A stretch of 5,310 nucleotides of DNA from Betaproteobacteria bacterium. GTDB taxonomy: Bacteria > Pseudomonadota > Gammaproteobacteria > Burkholderiales > SG8-39. The translations under genes and the position numbers were made by a program. The stretch covers positions 1-5,310 of the forward strand of contig JAFAGU010000190.1 of the NCBI GenBank assembly GCA_019237595.1, read 5' to 3'. Below the pieces are notes generated by a model, which saw only the letters and a list, made by a program, of their open reading frames with translations, was not told where the DNA came from and ran no database searches. Positions 1-5,310 of the stretch are shown here, piece after piece. Numbering within the stretch: position 1 is the first letter of the stretch; each line of letters opens with the position of its first letter.

Positions 1-2032
1 CAACAACAACCTGAACCGCCGGCCAATCATCTACGTCGGGGGCAACGACGGCATGCTGCACGCGTTCGATGCCTCGAGCACCTCGCCCGGGACGGAACTC
101 CTCGCCTACGTCCCCAACCAGGCCTACCGAAACCTCACCAAGCTGACGGGGCAGACTTACAACAACACCGGGTCCCACCAGTACTTCGTGGACGGCAACC
201 CTACCGCGGCGAGCGCGTTCTTCGATCCGACCTCAGGGGGGCTCGGGACTCGGAACTGGAACACGGCGCTGGTCGGCGGCCTCAATGGCGGCGGCAAGGG
301 CCTGTACGCGCTCAACATCACCGATCCGACCACTTTCAGCGAGACCAACGCCGCAAGCCTCGTGCTGTGGGAGTTCAACAACACGGACGACCCCGACCTC
401 GGGTACACGTTCAGCACGCCCGTGATCGTGAAGATGTACAACGGCAAGTGGGCCGCGATCGTCGGCAACGGATACAACAACTCCACGGCGCGAACCGGCG
501 AGACGCCGTGCACGGCCCGCATCAGCCTCTATGTACAGACGCCTGTAGGCTGCCAGTCGAGCTCCGACGGCCACAGCTCGATCTTCATCATCTTCCTCGA
601 GGGCGGGACCGACGGCGTGTGGACTGCCGGCACGGACTACATCAAGATCGACACGGGGATCGGCGACGCGCAGATTCCCGTGAACCAGGGACGCGCCGCT
701 TCTACCGGCCTGTCGTCCGTGTTCGCCATCGACTATGACGGCGACGACATCGTCGACTATATCTACGCCGGCGACCTGCAGGGGAACATCTGGAAGTTCG
801 ACGTGACCAGCAGCAACCCGAGCAACTGGAAGATCGCGTTTCCGGCGGCCACGGGATACCCGAACGGGGCGCCGCTGTTCATCGCGCAGGATACCCTGGG
901 CATCCGGCAGCCCATCCAGGACTCGCCCGCCGTGACGCTCCACCCGCAGGGCGGCATGCTCGTCTTCTTCGGCACCGGGAAGTACCTTGAGAACGGCGAC
1001 GACGTCGCCACCTCCGCCCTCCCGTATCGACAGCAGACGTTCTACGGCATCTGGGACCAGCAGACGAAGGCCAATCCGATCACGACGAACGTAAGCGGCC
1101 GCAGCGTGCTCATGCCGCAGTCCGTGTATTGCTCGGGCACGCTGGGAGGCGGCGCGGCCTTCGTCGATCCGACGAAGACTTGCTCCATCAGCGTGACGGG
1201 CACCACGAACCAGTTCCGCCTGACGACGCAGCACAACCCGAACTACACTGCGAGCAACCGCATTGATACGCTCACCGATGCCCCTTGCAGCGTGAACTGC
1301 CCGATCGTCAATGCGACCTCGCCTGGACCGGCCTCGGGATCACCGGCCACGGCGACCGTGGCGCCGGAGCTCGGCTGGTATCTCGACCTTCCAAACACGG
1401 CGGACACGTGCACGCCGCAGCCGACTTGCTCGACCACCTGGTCGAATACGGGGACGGGAGAGCGAGTGAAGGACCGGCCTATCCTCTCGACCGGCAAGCT
1501 CGTGTTCGCGACGCTCATCCCGTCGAATATCTCCTGCGAGCTCGGCGGCTCGGGGTTCATCTTCGACCTGGATCCGCTCACCGGCGCGCGGCTCCCGCTA
1601 TCGCCCATCGACGTGAACGGAGACGGCCAGCTCAACAATAGCGACCTCCTCAGCCTCGTGAACACGAACATCGCGGCAAGCGCGAGCAAGAACCCAACGA
1701 GCGGGATCCCGACCGTGCCGACGGTGATCGCTGGCGCGGTGGTCGTGTCCGGCAGCAGCTCGTCGAGCAGTTCCTCGAGCAGTAGCAGCAGCTCGAGCTC
1801 CAGCAGCTCGGGCGTGGGCACCTCGTCGAGCTCGAGCTCCAGCTCCTCGAGCTCCAGCTCGTCGAGCTCGAGCAGCTCCTCGAGCTCGAGCGGCGGCGCG
1901 GCGACCACCTGCGGCACCGGTTGCGAAATCAAGGTCGTCAGCACTTCTTCCGGCCAGGTGATTACCATCCGGGAGCGGGCCGGCTCCACCGGCGCGGCGC
2001 GCATCTCCTGGCGCGAGCTGATCCAGGACTGA
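1..2032 (+). CDS. pilY1: PilY1-type type IV pilus tip adhesin/biogenesis factor, C-terminal part (5' end outside window)
   Basis: PilY1 is a secreted or outer-surface protein that works with minor pilins to start type IV pilus assembly, sits at the pilus tip, and affects adhesion and twitching in a calcium-dependent way (family knowledge). The frame is open from base 2, and about 676 residues are visible. Residue numbers here count from the Met at base 53. Just before and after that Met is the family signature GGNDGMLHAFDA. Propeller-blade motifs follow, such as GLYALNITDP and YAGDLQGNIWKFD (about 239-251). The calcium loop DYDGDDIVD lies at 227-235, matching the DxDxDxxxD pattern of the PilY1 regulatory site. 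A second EF-hand-like loop is at 520-531. Poly-serine runs occupy 568-586 and 591-613, followed by a short Cys-containing tail ending in RISWRELIQD, which is typical of PilY1 ends. Many cysteines come in close pairs, consistent with an exported protein. The N-terminal von Willebrand A-like region would lie upstream. The stop is 13 bases before the pilin gene. Confidence 0.95.
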   Translation, partial: NNNLNRRPIIYVGGNDGMLHAFDASSTSPGTELLAYVPNQAYRNLTKLTGQTYNNTGSHQYFVDGNPTAASAFFDPTSGGLGTRNWNTALVGGLNGGGKGLYALNITDPTTFSETNAASLVLWEFNNTDDPDLGYTFSTPVIVKMYNGKWAAIVGNGYNNSTARTGETPCTARISLYVQTPVGCQSSSDGHSSIFIIFLEGGTDGVWTAGTDYIKIDTGIGDAQIPVNQGRAASTGLSSVFAIDYDGDDIVDYIYAGDLQGNIWKFDVTSSNPSNWKIAFPAATGYPNGAPLFIAQDTLGIRQPIQDSPAVTLHPQGGMLVFFGTGKYLENGDDVATSALPYRQQTFYGIWDQQTKANPITTNVSGRSVLMPQSVYCSGTLGGGAAFVDPTKTCSISVTGTTNQFRLTTQHNPNYTASNRIDTLTDAPCSVNCPIVNATSPGPASGSPATATVAPELGWYLDLPNTADTCTPQPTCSTTWSNTGTGERVKDRPILSTGKLVFATLIPSNISCELGGSGFIFDLDPLTGARLPLSPIDVNGDGQLNNSDLLSLVNTNIAASASKNPTSGIPTVPTVIAGAVVVSGSSSSSSSSSSSSSSSSSSSGVGTSSSSSSSSSSSSSSSSSSSSSSSGGAATTCGTGCEIKVVSTSSGQVITIRERAGSTGAARISWRELIQD
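731..757 (+). other. PilY1 propeller calcium-binding loop
   Basis: The nine codons read DYDGDDIVD, the DxDxDxxxD pattern found in the C-terminal propeller of PilY1 proteins. In Pseudomonas aeruginosa the equivalent loop binds calcium and controls pilus extension and retraction (established for that protein). All four acidic positions of the pattern are present here, so the site looks functional. Confidence 0.8.
1610..1645 (+). other. EF-hand/dockerin-like calcium loop encoded in pilY1
   Basis: The codons give a 12-residue loop, DVNGDGQLNNSD (residues 520-531 counted from the Met at base 53). Asp, Asn and Asp are at positions 1, 3 and 5, Gly at 6, Leu at 8 and Asp at 12. This fits the canonical EF-hand spacing with a terminal Asp, as in dockerin repeats. 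It is separate from the propeller calcium loop encoded at 731-757. Calcium binding is inferred from the motif only. Confidence 0.7.
1754..1891 (+). repeat. Low-complexity poly-serine coding tract in pilY1 (19 Ser, spacer GVGT, 23 Ser)
   Basis: Two uninterrupted serine runs (1754-1810 and 1823-1891) are separated by four codons for Gly-Val-Gly-Thr. Codon use is mixed: run one has 10 AGC, 5 TCG, 2 TCC and 2 AGT; run two has 10 AGC, 9 TCG and 4 TCC; TCA and TCT are absent. At DNA level the tract is built from CTCGAG and GAGCTC palindromes, with CTCGAG occurring seven times (1774, 1792, 1831, 1846, 1867, 1879, 1885). It probably encodes a flexible linker between the propeller and the C-terminal tail. 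Poly-Ser linkers are known in exported proteins of several proteobacteria, so linker function is the simplest reading. The DNA could also be prone to replication slippage in steps of three or six bases. Confidence 0.95.
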
Positions 2033-2033
2033 C

Positions 2034-2040
2034 AAGGGGG
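2034..2040 (+). promoter_or_regulatory. Ribosome binding site for the pilE-type gene
   Basis: AAGGGGG lies in the 13-base gap between the pilY1 stop and the ATG at 2046, five bases before that ATG. It favours the ATG over the TTG at 2043, which would leave only two bases of spacing. Confidence 0.65.
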
Positions 2041-2045
2041 CATTG

Positions 2046-2633
2046 ATGAGCGTTACCAGGCGCAAGGCGGGCTTCTCGCTGATCGAACTGATCTTCGTCG
2101 TGGCGATCATCGGCCTGCTCGCCGCAGTGGCGCTGCCGATGTACACCAAGCAGATCCAGAAGAGCAATCGCGCCCAGGCGAAAGCTCGCATGCTGCAGGC
2201 GGCCCAGCTGATCGAGCGGTTCTACTCCGACAACAATAGCTACCTCGTCGACGTATCCGGGGGAAGCCTCGTCGTGGGGCCCGCGACCGGCACTACGGCG
2301 GCGGGGTTCGCGCAGCTGATGAGCGTCCAAGGGACCACGACCGTCTATTCCGGTCCGAACAACGAGGCAAACAGCCCGTTTACGATCTATATCTGCAATA
2401 CCGCGGCGGCCACTTATACGGCGCCGCCCTGGACGAGCGCGGGAGCTGCCGCCCCGGGCTGCACGGCCCCAGTGAGCGCCAATCAGTACCTTCTCATCGC
2501 AGCCCCTCGGCTGCAGCAGGTGGCCGACACAACCTGCGGGTACCTGACCCTTACCAACACCGGGGTCAAGGGCGCGACGGGATCTGGCACCACCTCCTCG
2601 CCACCCGCAGGGACTACCGTCGACTGCTGGTGA
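2046..2633 (+). CDS. pilE: Type IV pilin of the PilE/minor-pilin group
   Basis: This 195-residue prepilin would be cleaved and N-methylated by PilD and inserted in the pilus, probably as a minor pilin beside PilY1. The leader MSVTRRKAG is short and basic, and cleavage is expected between Gly9 and Phe10. The mature FSLIEL start has Glu5, which is needed for assembly, followed by a hydrophobic helix to about residue 30. The region NRAQAKARMLQAAQLIERFY with SDNNSY after it is typical of PilE proteins. Cysteines lie at 117, 139, 164 and 194. The last pair brackets CGYLTLTNTGVKGA and a terminal Cys-Trp, matching the disulfide-bonded D-region of this group. The mature protein (186 residues) is longer than the roughly 130-150 common for PilE, with extra sequence between residues about 70 and 150. 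It follows pilY1 by 13 bases and precedes the tonB-like gene by 4. Whether it is PilE in the Pseudomonas sense or a ComP-like pilin cannot be settled. Confidence 0.92.
   Translation: MSVTRRKAGFSLIELIFVVAIIGLLAAVALPMYTKQIQKSNRAQAKARMLQAAQLIERFYSDNNSYLVDVSGGSLVVGPATGTTAAGFAQLMSVQGTTTVYSGPNNEANSPFTIYICNTAAATYTAPPWTSAGAAAPGCTAPVSANQYLLIAAPRLQQVADTTCGYLTLTNTGVKGATGSGTTSSPPAGTTVDCW
2629..2633 (+). promoter_or_regulatory. Probable ribosome binding site for the tonB-like gene, overlapping the pilE stop
   Basis: GGTGA matches the anti-Shine-Dalgarno complement (AAGGAGGTGATC) and includes the TGA stop of the pilin gene. It is four bases before the ATG at 2638 and only one before the GTG at 2635, so it supports the ATG. 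The arrangement suggests reinitiation by ribosomes finishing the pilin. Confidence 0.45.
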
Positions 2634-2637
2634 CGTG

Positions 2638-3264
2638 ATGATCGACCCGCGGAGCGCGCTCGCCCGGCGCCTGGCGGGCGCAAGCCTGGCCTCCGTCGCG
2701 CTCCACTGCATGGTGATCGCGAATTTCAGCCCGGTCTCCGCCCGGTACGCCGGCACCTCGGCCCTGCGGGCGCGCATCGTATCGCTCGGCGGCGTTGCAT
2801 CGGAGCCGACATCGTCCTCTCTCGCACTGGAGGGCGGCCGTGGCGCAGCGCAGGCGAAGAGTGCGCAGGCGCCAACATCGGCCAAGTCCTACCTCGGCGG
2901 GAGCGACAGCCGGCGCGGAAACATCCCCGACGGCCGCGACGCCCTCGTGGACCTCGACATGGCGGTGATCCGCGACTACTACACCTCCCGGCAGGTGGAC
3001 CAAGTCGCCACGCCCCTCCAGCCCATCCCCTTCGCCGACCCGCCTGTGACGCCCGCCTCCGGGCGATCGGCGCGCGTCGTGCTCCTGCTGCTCATCAACG
3101 AGCGTGGCATCGTCGATTCGGTGGCGATACTCGAGGCAAGGCCGCCGGGGGTCTTCGACGCGCACGCCCGGGCGGCATTCGCGAGCGTCCCGTACACCCC
3201 GGCGTTCAAGGACGGCAAGCCGGTCAAGAGCCAGAAAATTGTCGAGATCCTTTACGGCTCTTAG
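2638..3264 (+). CDS. Small TonB-like energy transducer
   Basis: TonB-family proteins span the periplasm and pass inner-membrane proton-motive energy from ExbB/ExbD to outer-membrane receptors. This 208-residue protein has a short N-terminus with Arg10-Arg11 and one hydrophobic segment at about 12-28. The segment holds SVALH, that is Ser19-xxx-His23, the spacing of the essential Ser16/His20 pair in E. coli TonB. Residues 31-141 are a periplasmic linker without the usual Pro-Lys/Pro-Glu repeats. Residues about 142-208 form a TonB C-terminal domain: a VVLLLLINERGIVDSVAI strand pattern, then PPGVFDAHARAAF, YTPAFKDGKPVKS and VEILYG at the end. The ATG at 2638 is chosen; an in-frame GTG at 2635 is possible. 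No exbB, exbD or TonB-dependent receptor is in the window, so its partner is unknown. The family assignment is firm. A role in ferric or nutrient uptake, as opposed to an organising role near the pilus, is open. Confidence 0.85.
   Translation: MIDPRSALARRLAGASLASVALHCMVIANFSPVSARYAGTSALRARIVSLGGVASEPTSSSLALEGGRGAAQAKSAQAPTSAKSYLGGSDSRRGNIPDGRDALVDLDMAVIRDYYTSRQVDQVATPLQPIPFADPPVTPASGRSARVVLLLLINERGIVDSVAILEARPPGVFDAHARAAFASVPYTPAFKDGKPVKSQKIVEILYGS
3226..3230 (+). promoter_or_regulatory. Possible ribosome binding site for the methyltransferase TTG start
   Basis: AAGAG inside the 3' end of the tonB-like gene lies eight bases before TTG 3239. No comparable purine-rich motif precedes the alternative ATG at 3323, whose upstream bases read CGCCGGCACC. 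This weak site is part of the case for the TTG start. Confidence 0.35.
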
Positions 3265-4339
3265 CGAGCCCGCGGCGGCGTACCGCCGATGGGCAGACGC
3301 TGCGGCTAACTACGCCGGCACCATGGCGTTCGTCGCCTTGGGACTCTGGTTCTACACGAAGGCGAGCGCGTACCACGTCGCCGAGCTGCACGCCGAGTTG
3401 AAGATCGCGCTTCCCTCCGGCCCGCTCGCCGTACGCACCGCGGACGTGCTGGTTTGGCTGGCGGCCGCCTACGCCATCATCCTCGTGCCCTACTATGCGC
3501 TGTTCAGCTCCTCCGCAAGCAGCGGGCGCATCGCGGCGCGGTGGCTGGTCGGCCAGTTCTTCTTCGACGAGCGGCCGGCATGGCGGCGCGAAGAGCAGCA
3601 GGCGGCGCTCGCGCTCGCGCTGAAGCTCTTCTTCGTTCCGCTCATGGTAAACGCGCTCATCGCCAACACCTCGGACGTCCTCGTCCACGCCAAGGGTTTC
3701 GCGTCGTGGGGCGATATGCGGCCGATGGCGCTCTTCGACGCGCATCTCTACCCGCTGCTCTTCAGCGCGTTGCTCCTTGTGGATGTGACCGTCTTCGCGA
3801 TCGGCTACGTCGTGGAGCTGCCCGCGCTTCGGAACGAGATCCAGAGCGTGGACCCGACTGCGGCAGGATGGATCGTCTGCCTTGCCTGCTACCCACCGTT
3901 CAACCAGGCCTTCAGCGCGTTCTTCCCTTCCCGTGCCGTCGATTTTCCGCGGTTCAACGACGCCGCACTGCACGTCTCGGCCAATTGCGCAGGGCTCGTC
4001 GCGATGGCCGTCTACGCGTGGGCCTCGCTCGCGCTCGGCGCGCGGGCGAGCAATCTGACCAATCGCGGCATCGTCGCGAGCGGGCCGTACGCCTGGGTCA
4101 GGCATCCGGCGTATACGGCGAAGAACCTGGCGTGGTGGATAGGAGCCATGCCTGCCGTCGCTGCAGCGTTCAACCAGTCCTGGAGCGCTGGGCTCTGGTC
4201 GCTCGCCTGCGTCGCGGCCTGGACCGCGATCTATATCGCCCGCGCGCTCACCGAGGAGAGGCACCTCCTCATGCTGCCGAACGGCTATGCCGAGTACCAG
4301 CGCACCGTGCCGTTTCGATTCCTTCCCAAGATATGCTGA
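3239..4339 (+). CDS. Polytopic membrane methyltransferase of the ICMT/phospholipid methyltransferase superfamily
   Basis: Proteins of this superfamily use S-adenosylmethionine within the membrane to methylate prenylcysteines, phospholipids or small thiols; the bacterial substrates are mostly unknown. The C-terminal catalytic signature is clear. GPYAWVRHPAY is at 282-292 with Arg288, His289, Pro290 and Tyr292. Glu339-Glu340 begin an EERHLL motif, with Tyr353 in GYAEY and then VPFRF. About eight hydrophobic segments are visible, the first around YAGTMAFVALGLWFY. The N-terminal half, with the hydrophilic FFDERPAWRREEQQAA stretch, lies outside the signature domain and was not recognised. TTG 3239 is preferred as start (366 residues) because ATG 3323 (338 residues) would begin inside the first membrane helix, and ATG 3104 would add an Arg-rich shadow of the tonB-like frame. 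TTG use gives a 26-base overlap with the upstream gene. The fold assignment is good; the substrate is unknown. Confidence 0.8.
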   Translation: MSRSFTALSEPAAAYRRWADAAANYAGTMAFVALGLWFYTKASAYHVAELHAELKIALPSGPLAVRTADVLVWLAAAYAIILVPYYALFSSSASSGRIAARWLVGQFFFDERPAWRREEQQAALALALKLFFVPLMVNALIANTSDVLVHAKGFASWGDMRPMALFDAHLYPLLFSALLLVDVTVFAIGYVVELPALRNEIQSVDPTAAGWIVCLACYPPFNQAFSAFFPSRAVDFPRFNDAALHVSANCAGLVAMAVYAWASLALGARASNLTNRGIVASGPYAWVRHPAYTAKNLAWWIGAMPAVAAAFNQSWSAGLWSLACVAAWTAIYIARALTEERHLLMLPNGYAEYQRTVPFRFLPKIC

Positions 4340-5106
4340 AAAACATTTCTCTTGCTTTCCTTGCCTTCATCCTCCTCGCGACGGGTGGAACCAGGGCCGC
4401 CGCACCGGTACCGCCGCCGGCGATTTATCACCACGGCCTTCCGGAAGACCGCGCGCCCCACAACGGCTGGGCCGCGTACGGTCACCTGACGCTGGACCTC
4501 GGGGGCGACCGGTACTATGTCTATGACCAGCGCCCGGGCGAGTTCTCGGCGACGGTCATCGATCGCGCCACGGAGACGATCAAGATCCGCGCCATAAGCA
4601 TCGCCGGAGCGGGGCTCTTCTATTTCCCCGCCGAAGCGTCTCCGTGCGAGCCGGATGCGATCGAAAGGATGGGCCTCTACGCGGAGCTGCTGCTCTTCTA
4701 CCTTTCCTCGGCGTTTCCCTCCGGGCCCGCCACGGTTGCCGGGGAGGCGAGCGCGGTCGTCGAGCGTCCGGTCCCGGAGCTGCACTTCATGCAGGGGCTC
4801 ATGAAGCCCCGGGAAGGCGCGCGCACGGTCGTTACCGCGAGCCGCGAGACTGGCGATCGCATTCGCTACAAGCTGCGCGACGACCGAGATACGATCGAAG
4901 GCGCATGGGAGCCGCCCGCGCCGCGGCCCCTGATCCCGGACCACGAGCCGCTGCTCCATTGGCATACCTGCTGGGCCGGCACCTGGTCGAAGCGCTCCGA
5001 TGGAGCGCCCGCCTTCGCGTCCCGGCTTCCGGGCGTCAAGCAGATGAGCTCGTTCGGCGACGTGCGGCGGGCAGTCGCCGAGTCCGCGAAGGGCAAGCAG
5101 AAATGA
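4333..5106 (+). CDS. Exported protein of unknown function
   Basis: I do not recognise a family for this 257-residue protein. The start ATG overlaps the last seven bases of the methyltransferase gene (ATGCTGA). It is supported by an immediate signal peptide: MLKN, a hydrophobic core ISLAFLAFILLATGG, then TRA-AA, where signal peptidase I cleavage is likely near residues 22-24. There is no lipobox cysteine. The mature part begins with a Pro-rich stretch (APVPPP) and has no further convincing membrane helix; the LYAELLLFYLSSAFPSG segment is short and probably buried. Only two cysteines are seen, in SPCEPD and in HWHTCWAG near the C-terminus. Three His/Cys residues cluster in HWHTCW, which could bind metal or haem, though no CxxCH is present. 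The tail is Lys-rich (KGKQK). A periplasmic location is inferred. The absence of a clear Shine-Dalgarno fits coupling to the gene before it. Confidence 0.85.
   Translation: MLKNISLAFLAFILLATGGTRAAAPVPPPAIYHHGLPEDRAPHNGWAAYGHLTLDLGGDRYYVYDQRPGEFSATVIDRATETIKIRAISIAGAGLFYFPAEASPCEPDAIERMGLYAELLLFYLSSAFPSGPATVAGEASAVVERPVPELHFMQGLMKPREGARTVVTASRETGDRIRYKLRDDRDTIEGAWEPPAPRPLIPDHEPLLHWHTCWAGTWSKRSDGAPAFASRLPGVKQMSSFGDVRRAVAESAKGKQK
5089..5093 (+). promoter_or_regulatory. Ribosome binding site for the last gene
   Basis: AAGGG (GAAGGG with the preceding base) ends nine bases before ATG 5103, inside the coding end of the exported-protein gene. Together with the ATGA overlap it supports that start. 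Confidence 0.5.
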
Positions 5107-5310
5107 GCCTTTCCCGCGTCGGAGCTGCGCTGCTCCTCTTCGCCGCGGCGTCGGCATGGGCGGATGACTACCCCGACGAGCTCATTCGCGAGCAGCTCGA
5201 GCAGGCGACGCGGCGTATCGAGATCGATGTTTCGCGGCTCGAGCGGGGTACCGTGCTCTCGCGCGAGTATCTGGGCCGCCCAATACTCGTCTACCGCCGC
5301 ACGGCCGCGG
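5103..5310 (+). CDS. Exported protein, possibly Rieske-like, N-terminal fragment (3' end outside window)
   Basis: The first 69 residues are visible. The start shares ATGA with the preceding stop. A Sec-type signal peptide is clear: MSLSR, the hydrophobic core VGAALLLFAAASAW, and a likely AWA/DD cleavage at residue 20. After a short acidic, probably helical segment (PDELIREQLEQATRR), the sequence IDVSRLERGTVLSREYLGRP continues to ILVYRRT. This resembles the region just before the cluster-binding part of Rieske proteins of bc1 complexes, where a VDxSKLxPGxxxxVxWRGKPVxVxRRT pattern is usual (pattern recalled from family knowledge). The cysteine/histidine cluster motifs that would prove this lie beyond the window. 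A classical bc1 Rieske protein keeps a Tat-type twin-Arg anchor, and none is seen here, so this would be a soluble or unusual relative. The alternative is an unrelated exported protein. Confidence 0.75.
   Translation, partial: MSLSRVGAALLLFAAASAWADDYPDELIREQLEQATRRIEIDVSRLERGTVLSREYLGRPILVYRRTAA

Noticed and set aside
233..1234. Long minus-strand open frame opposite the pilY1 propeller
   Set aside because: It is rich in Arg, Ala and Val and lacks motifs, as expected for a shadow of a GC-rich gene.
1754..1891. CRISPR-like or tandem-repeat array
   Set aside because: No spacer pattern or fixed repeat unit; the regularity is explained by serine codons in the pilY1 frame.
1243..2043. Minus-strand open frame rich in Glu and Leu
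   Set aside because: Its Glu/Leu runs are the antisense reading of the poly-serine codons in pilY1, it has no domain-like sequence, and the plus-strand frame is a recognised protein.
2043..2045. TTG as alternative pilin start
   Set aside because: Only two bases from the Shine-Dalgarno site; ATG 2046 has better spacing and gives a normal nine-residue leader.
2033..2045. Promoter or terminator between pilY1 and pilE
   Set aside because: The gap is 13 bases, mostly the ribosome site, with no room for a hairpin plus T-run or -35/-10 boxes.
1962..2885. Minus-strand open frame across pilY1 end, pilE and tonB-like start
   Set aside because: It runs antisense across three gene boundaries and shows only low-complexity Arg/Ala-rich sequence.
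3224..4264. Minus-strand open frame opposite the methyltransferase
   Set aside because: Very rich in Arg and Glu, with no recognisable motif; the opposite strand encodes clear membrane helices and a catalytic signature.
3454..4332. Upstream extension of the exported-protein frame through the methyltransferase gene
   Set aside because: The part before ATG 4333 is an Arg-rich out-of-frame shadow of the methyltransferase; the signal peptide begins exactly at 4333.
4285..5157. Minus-strand open frame opposite the exported protein
   Set aside because: Arg-rich composition without motifs; the plus strand has a signal peptide and coupled starts here.

Overview
The window is GC-rich (estimated by eye at around 65%) and carries six tightly packed plus-strand genes with no clear minus-strand gene. 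The type IVa pilus genes, the overlapping gene ends and the codon use suggest a beta- or gammaproteobacterium. That is inference, because no phylogenetic marker gene is present.

Left part (1-2633) is the end of a minor-pilin operon. It begins inside pilY1, the large pilus-tip adhesin and biogenesis factor. Only the C-terminal beta-propeller and tail are present, and they carry the family's calcium-loop motif. This PilY1 also has a second EF-hand/dockerin-type loop and a striking poly-serine tract of 19 + 23 Ser just before the C-terminal tail. A complete PilE-type pilin follows 13 bases later, with a class III prepilin leader and four cysteines. The order pilY1-pilE matches the 3' end of the fimU-pilVWXY1E clusters of proteobacteria.

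Right part (2638-5310) continues without any intergenic space into a less expected set. First comes a small TonB-like energy transducer with a one-helix anchor carrying the SxxxH motif and a TonB C-terminal domain. Next is a polytopic membrane methyltransferase of the isoprenylcysteine carboxyl methyltransferase (ICMT)/phospholipid methyltransferase superfamily, probably starting at a TTG codon inside the tonB-like gene. Then comes an unrecognised exported protein of 257 residues, and finally the start of another exported protein cut by the window edge, whose first mature residues resemble the N-terminal part of a Rieske-type domain. The junctions are a 4-base gap, a 26-base overlap, a 7-base overlap and a 4-base ATGA overlap, so the four genes look translationally coupled.

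The pilus genes probably act together: PilY1 with minor pilins primes pilus assembly and sits at the tip. Whether the TonB-methyltransferase-exported-protein cassette works with the pilus or only shares its transcript cannot be decided from sequence. It is the most interesting part of the window. No RNA genes, insertion sequences, CRISPR arrays, terminators or internal promoters were seen.
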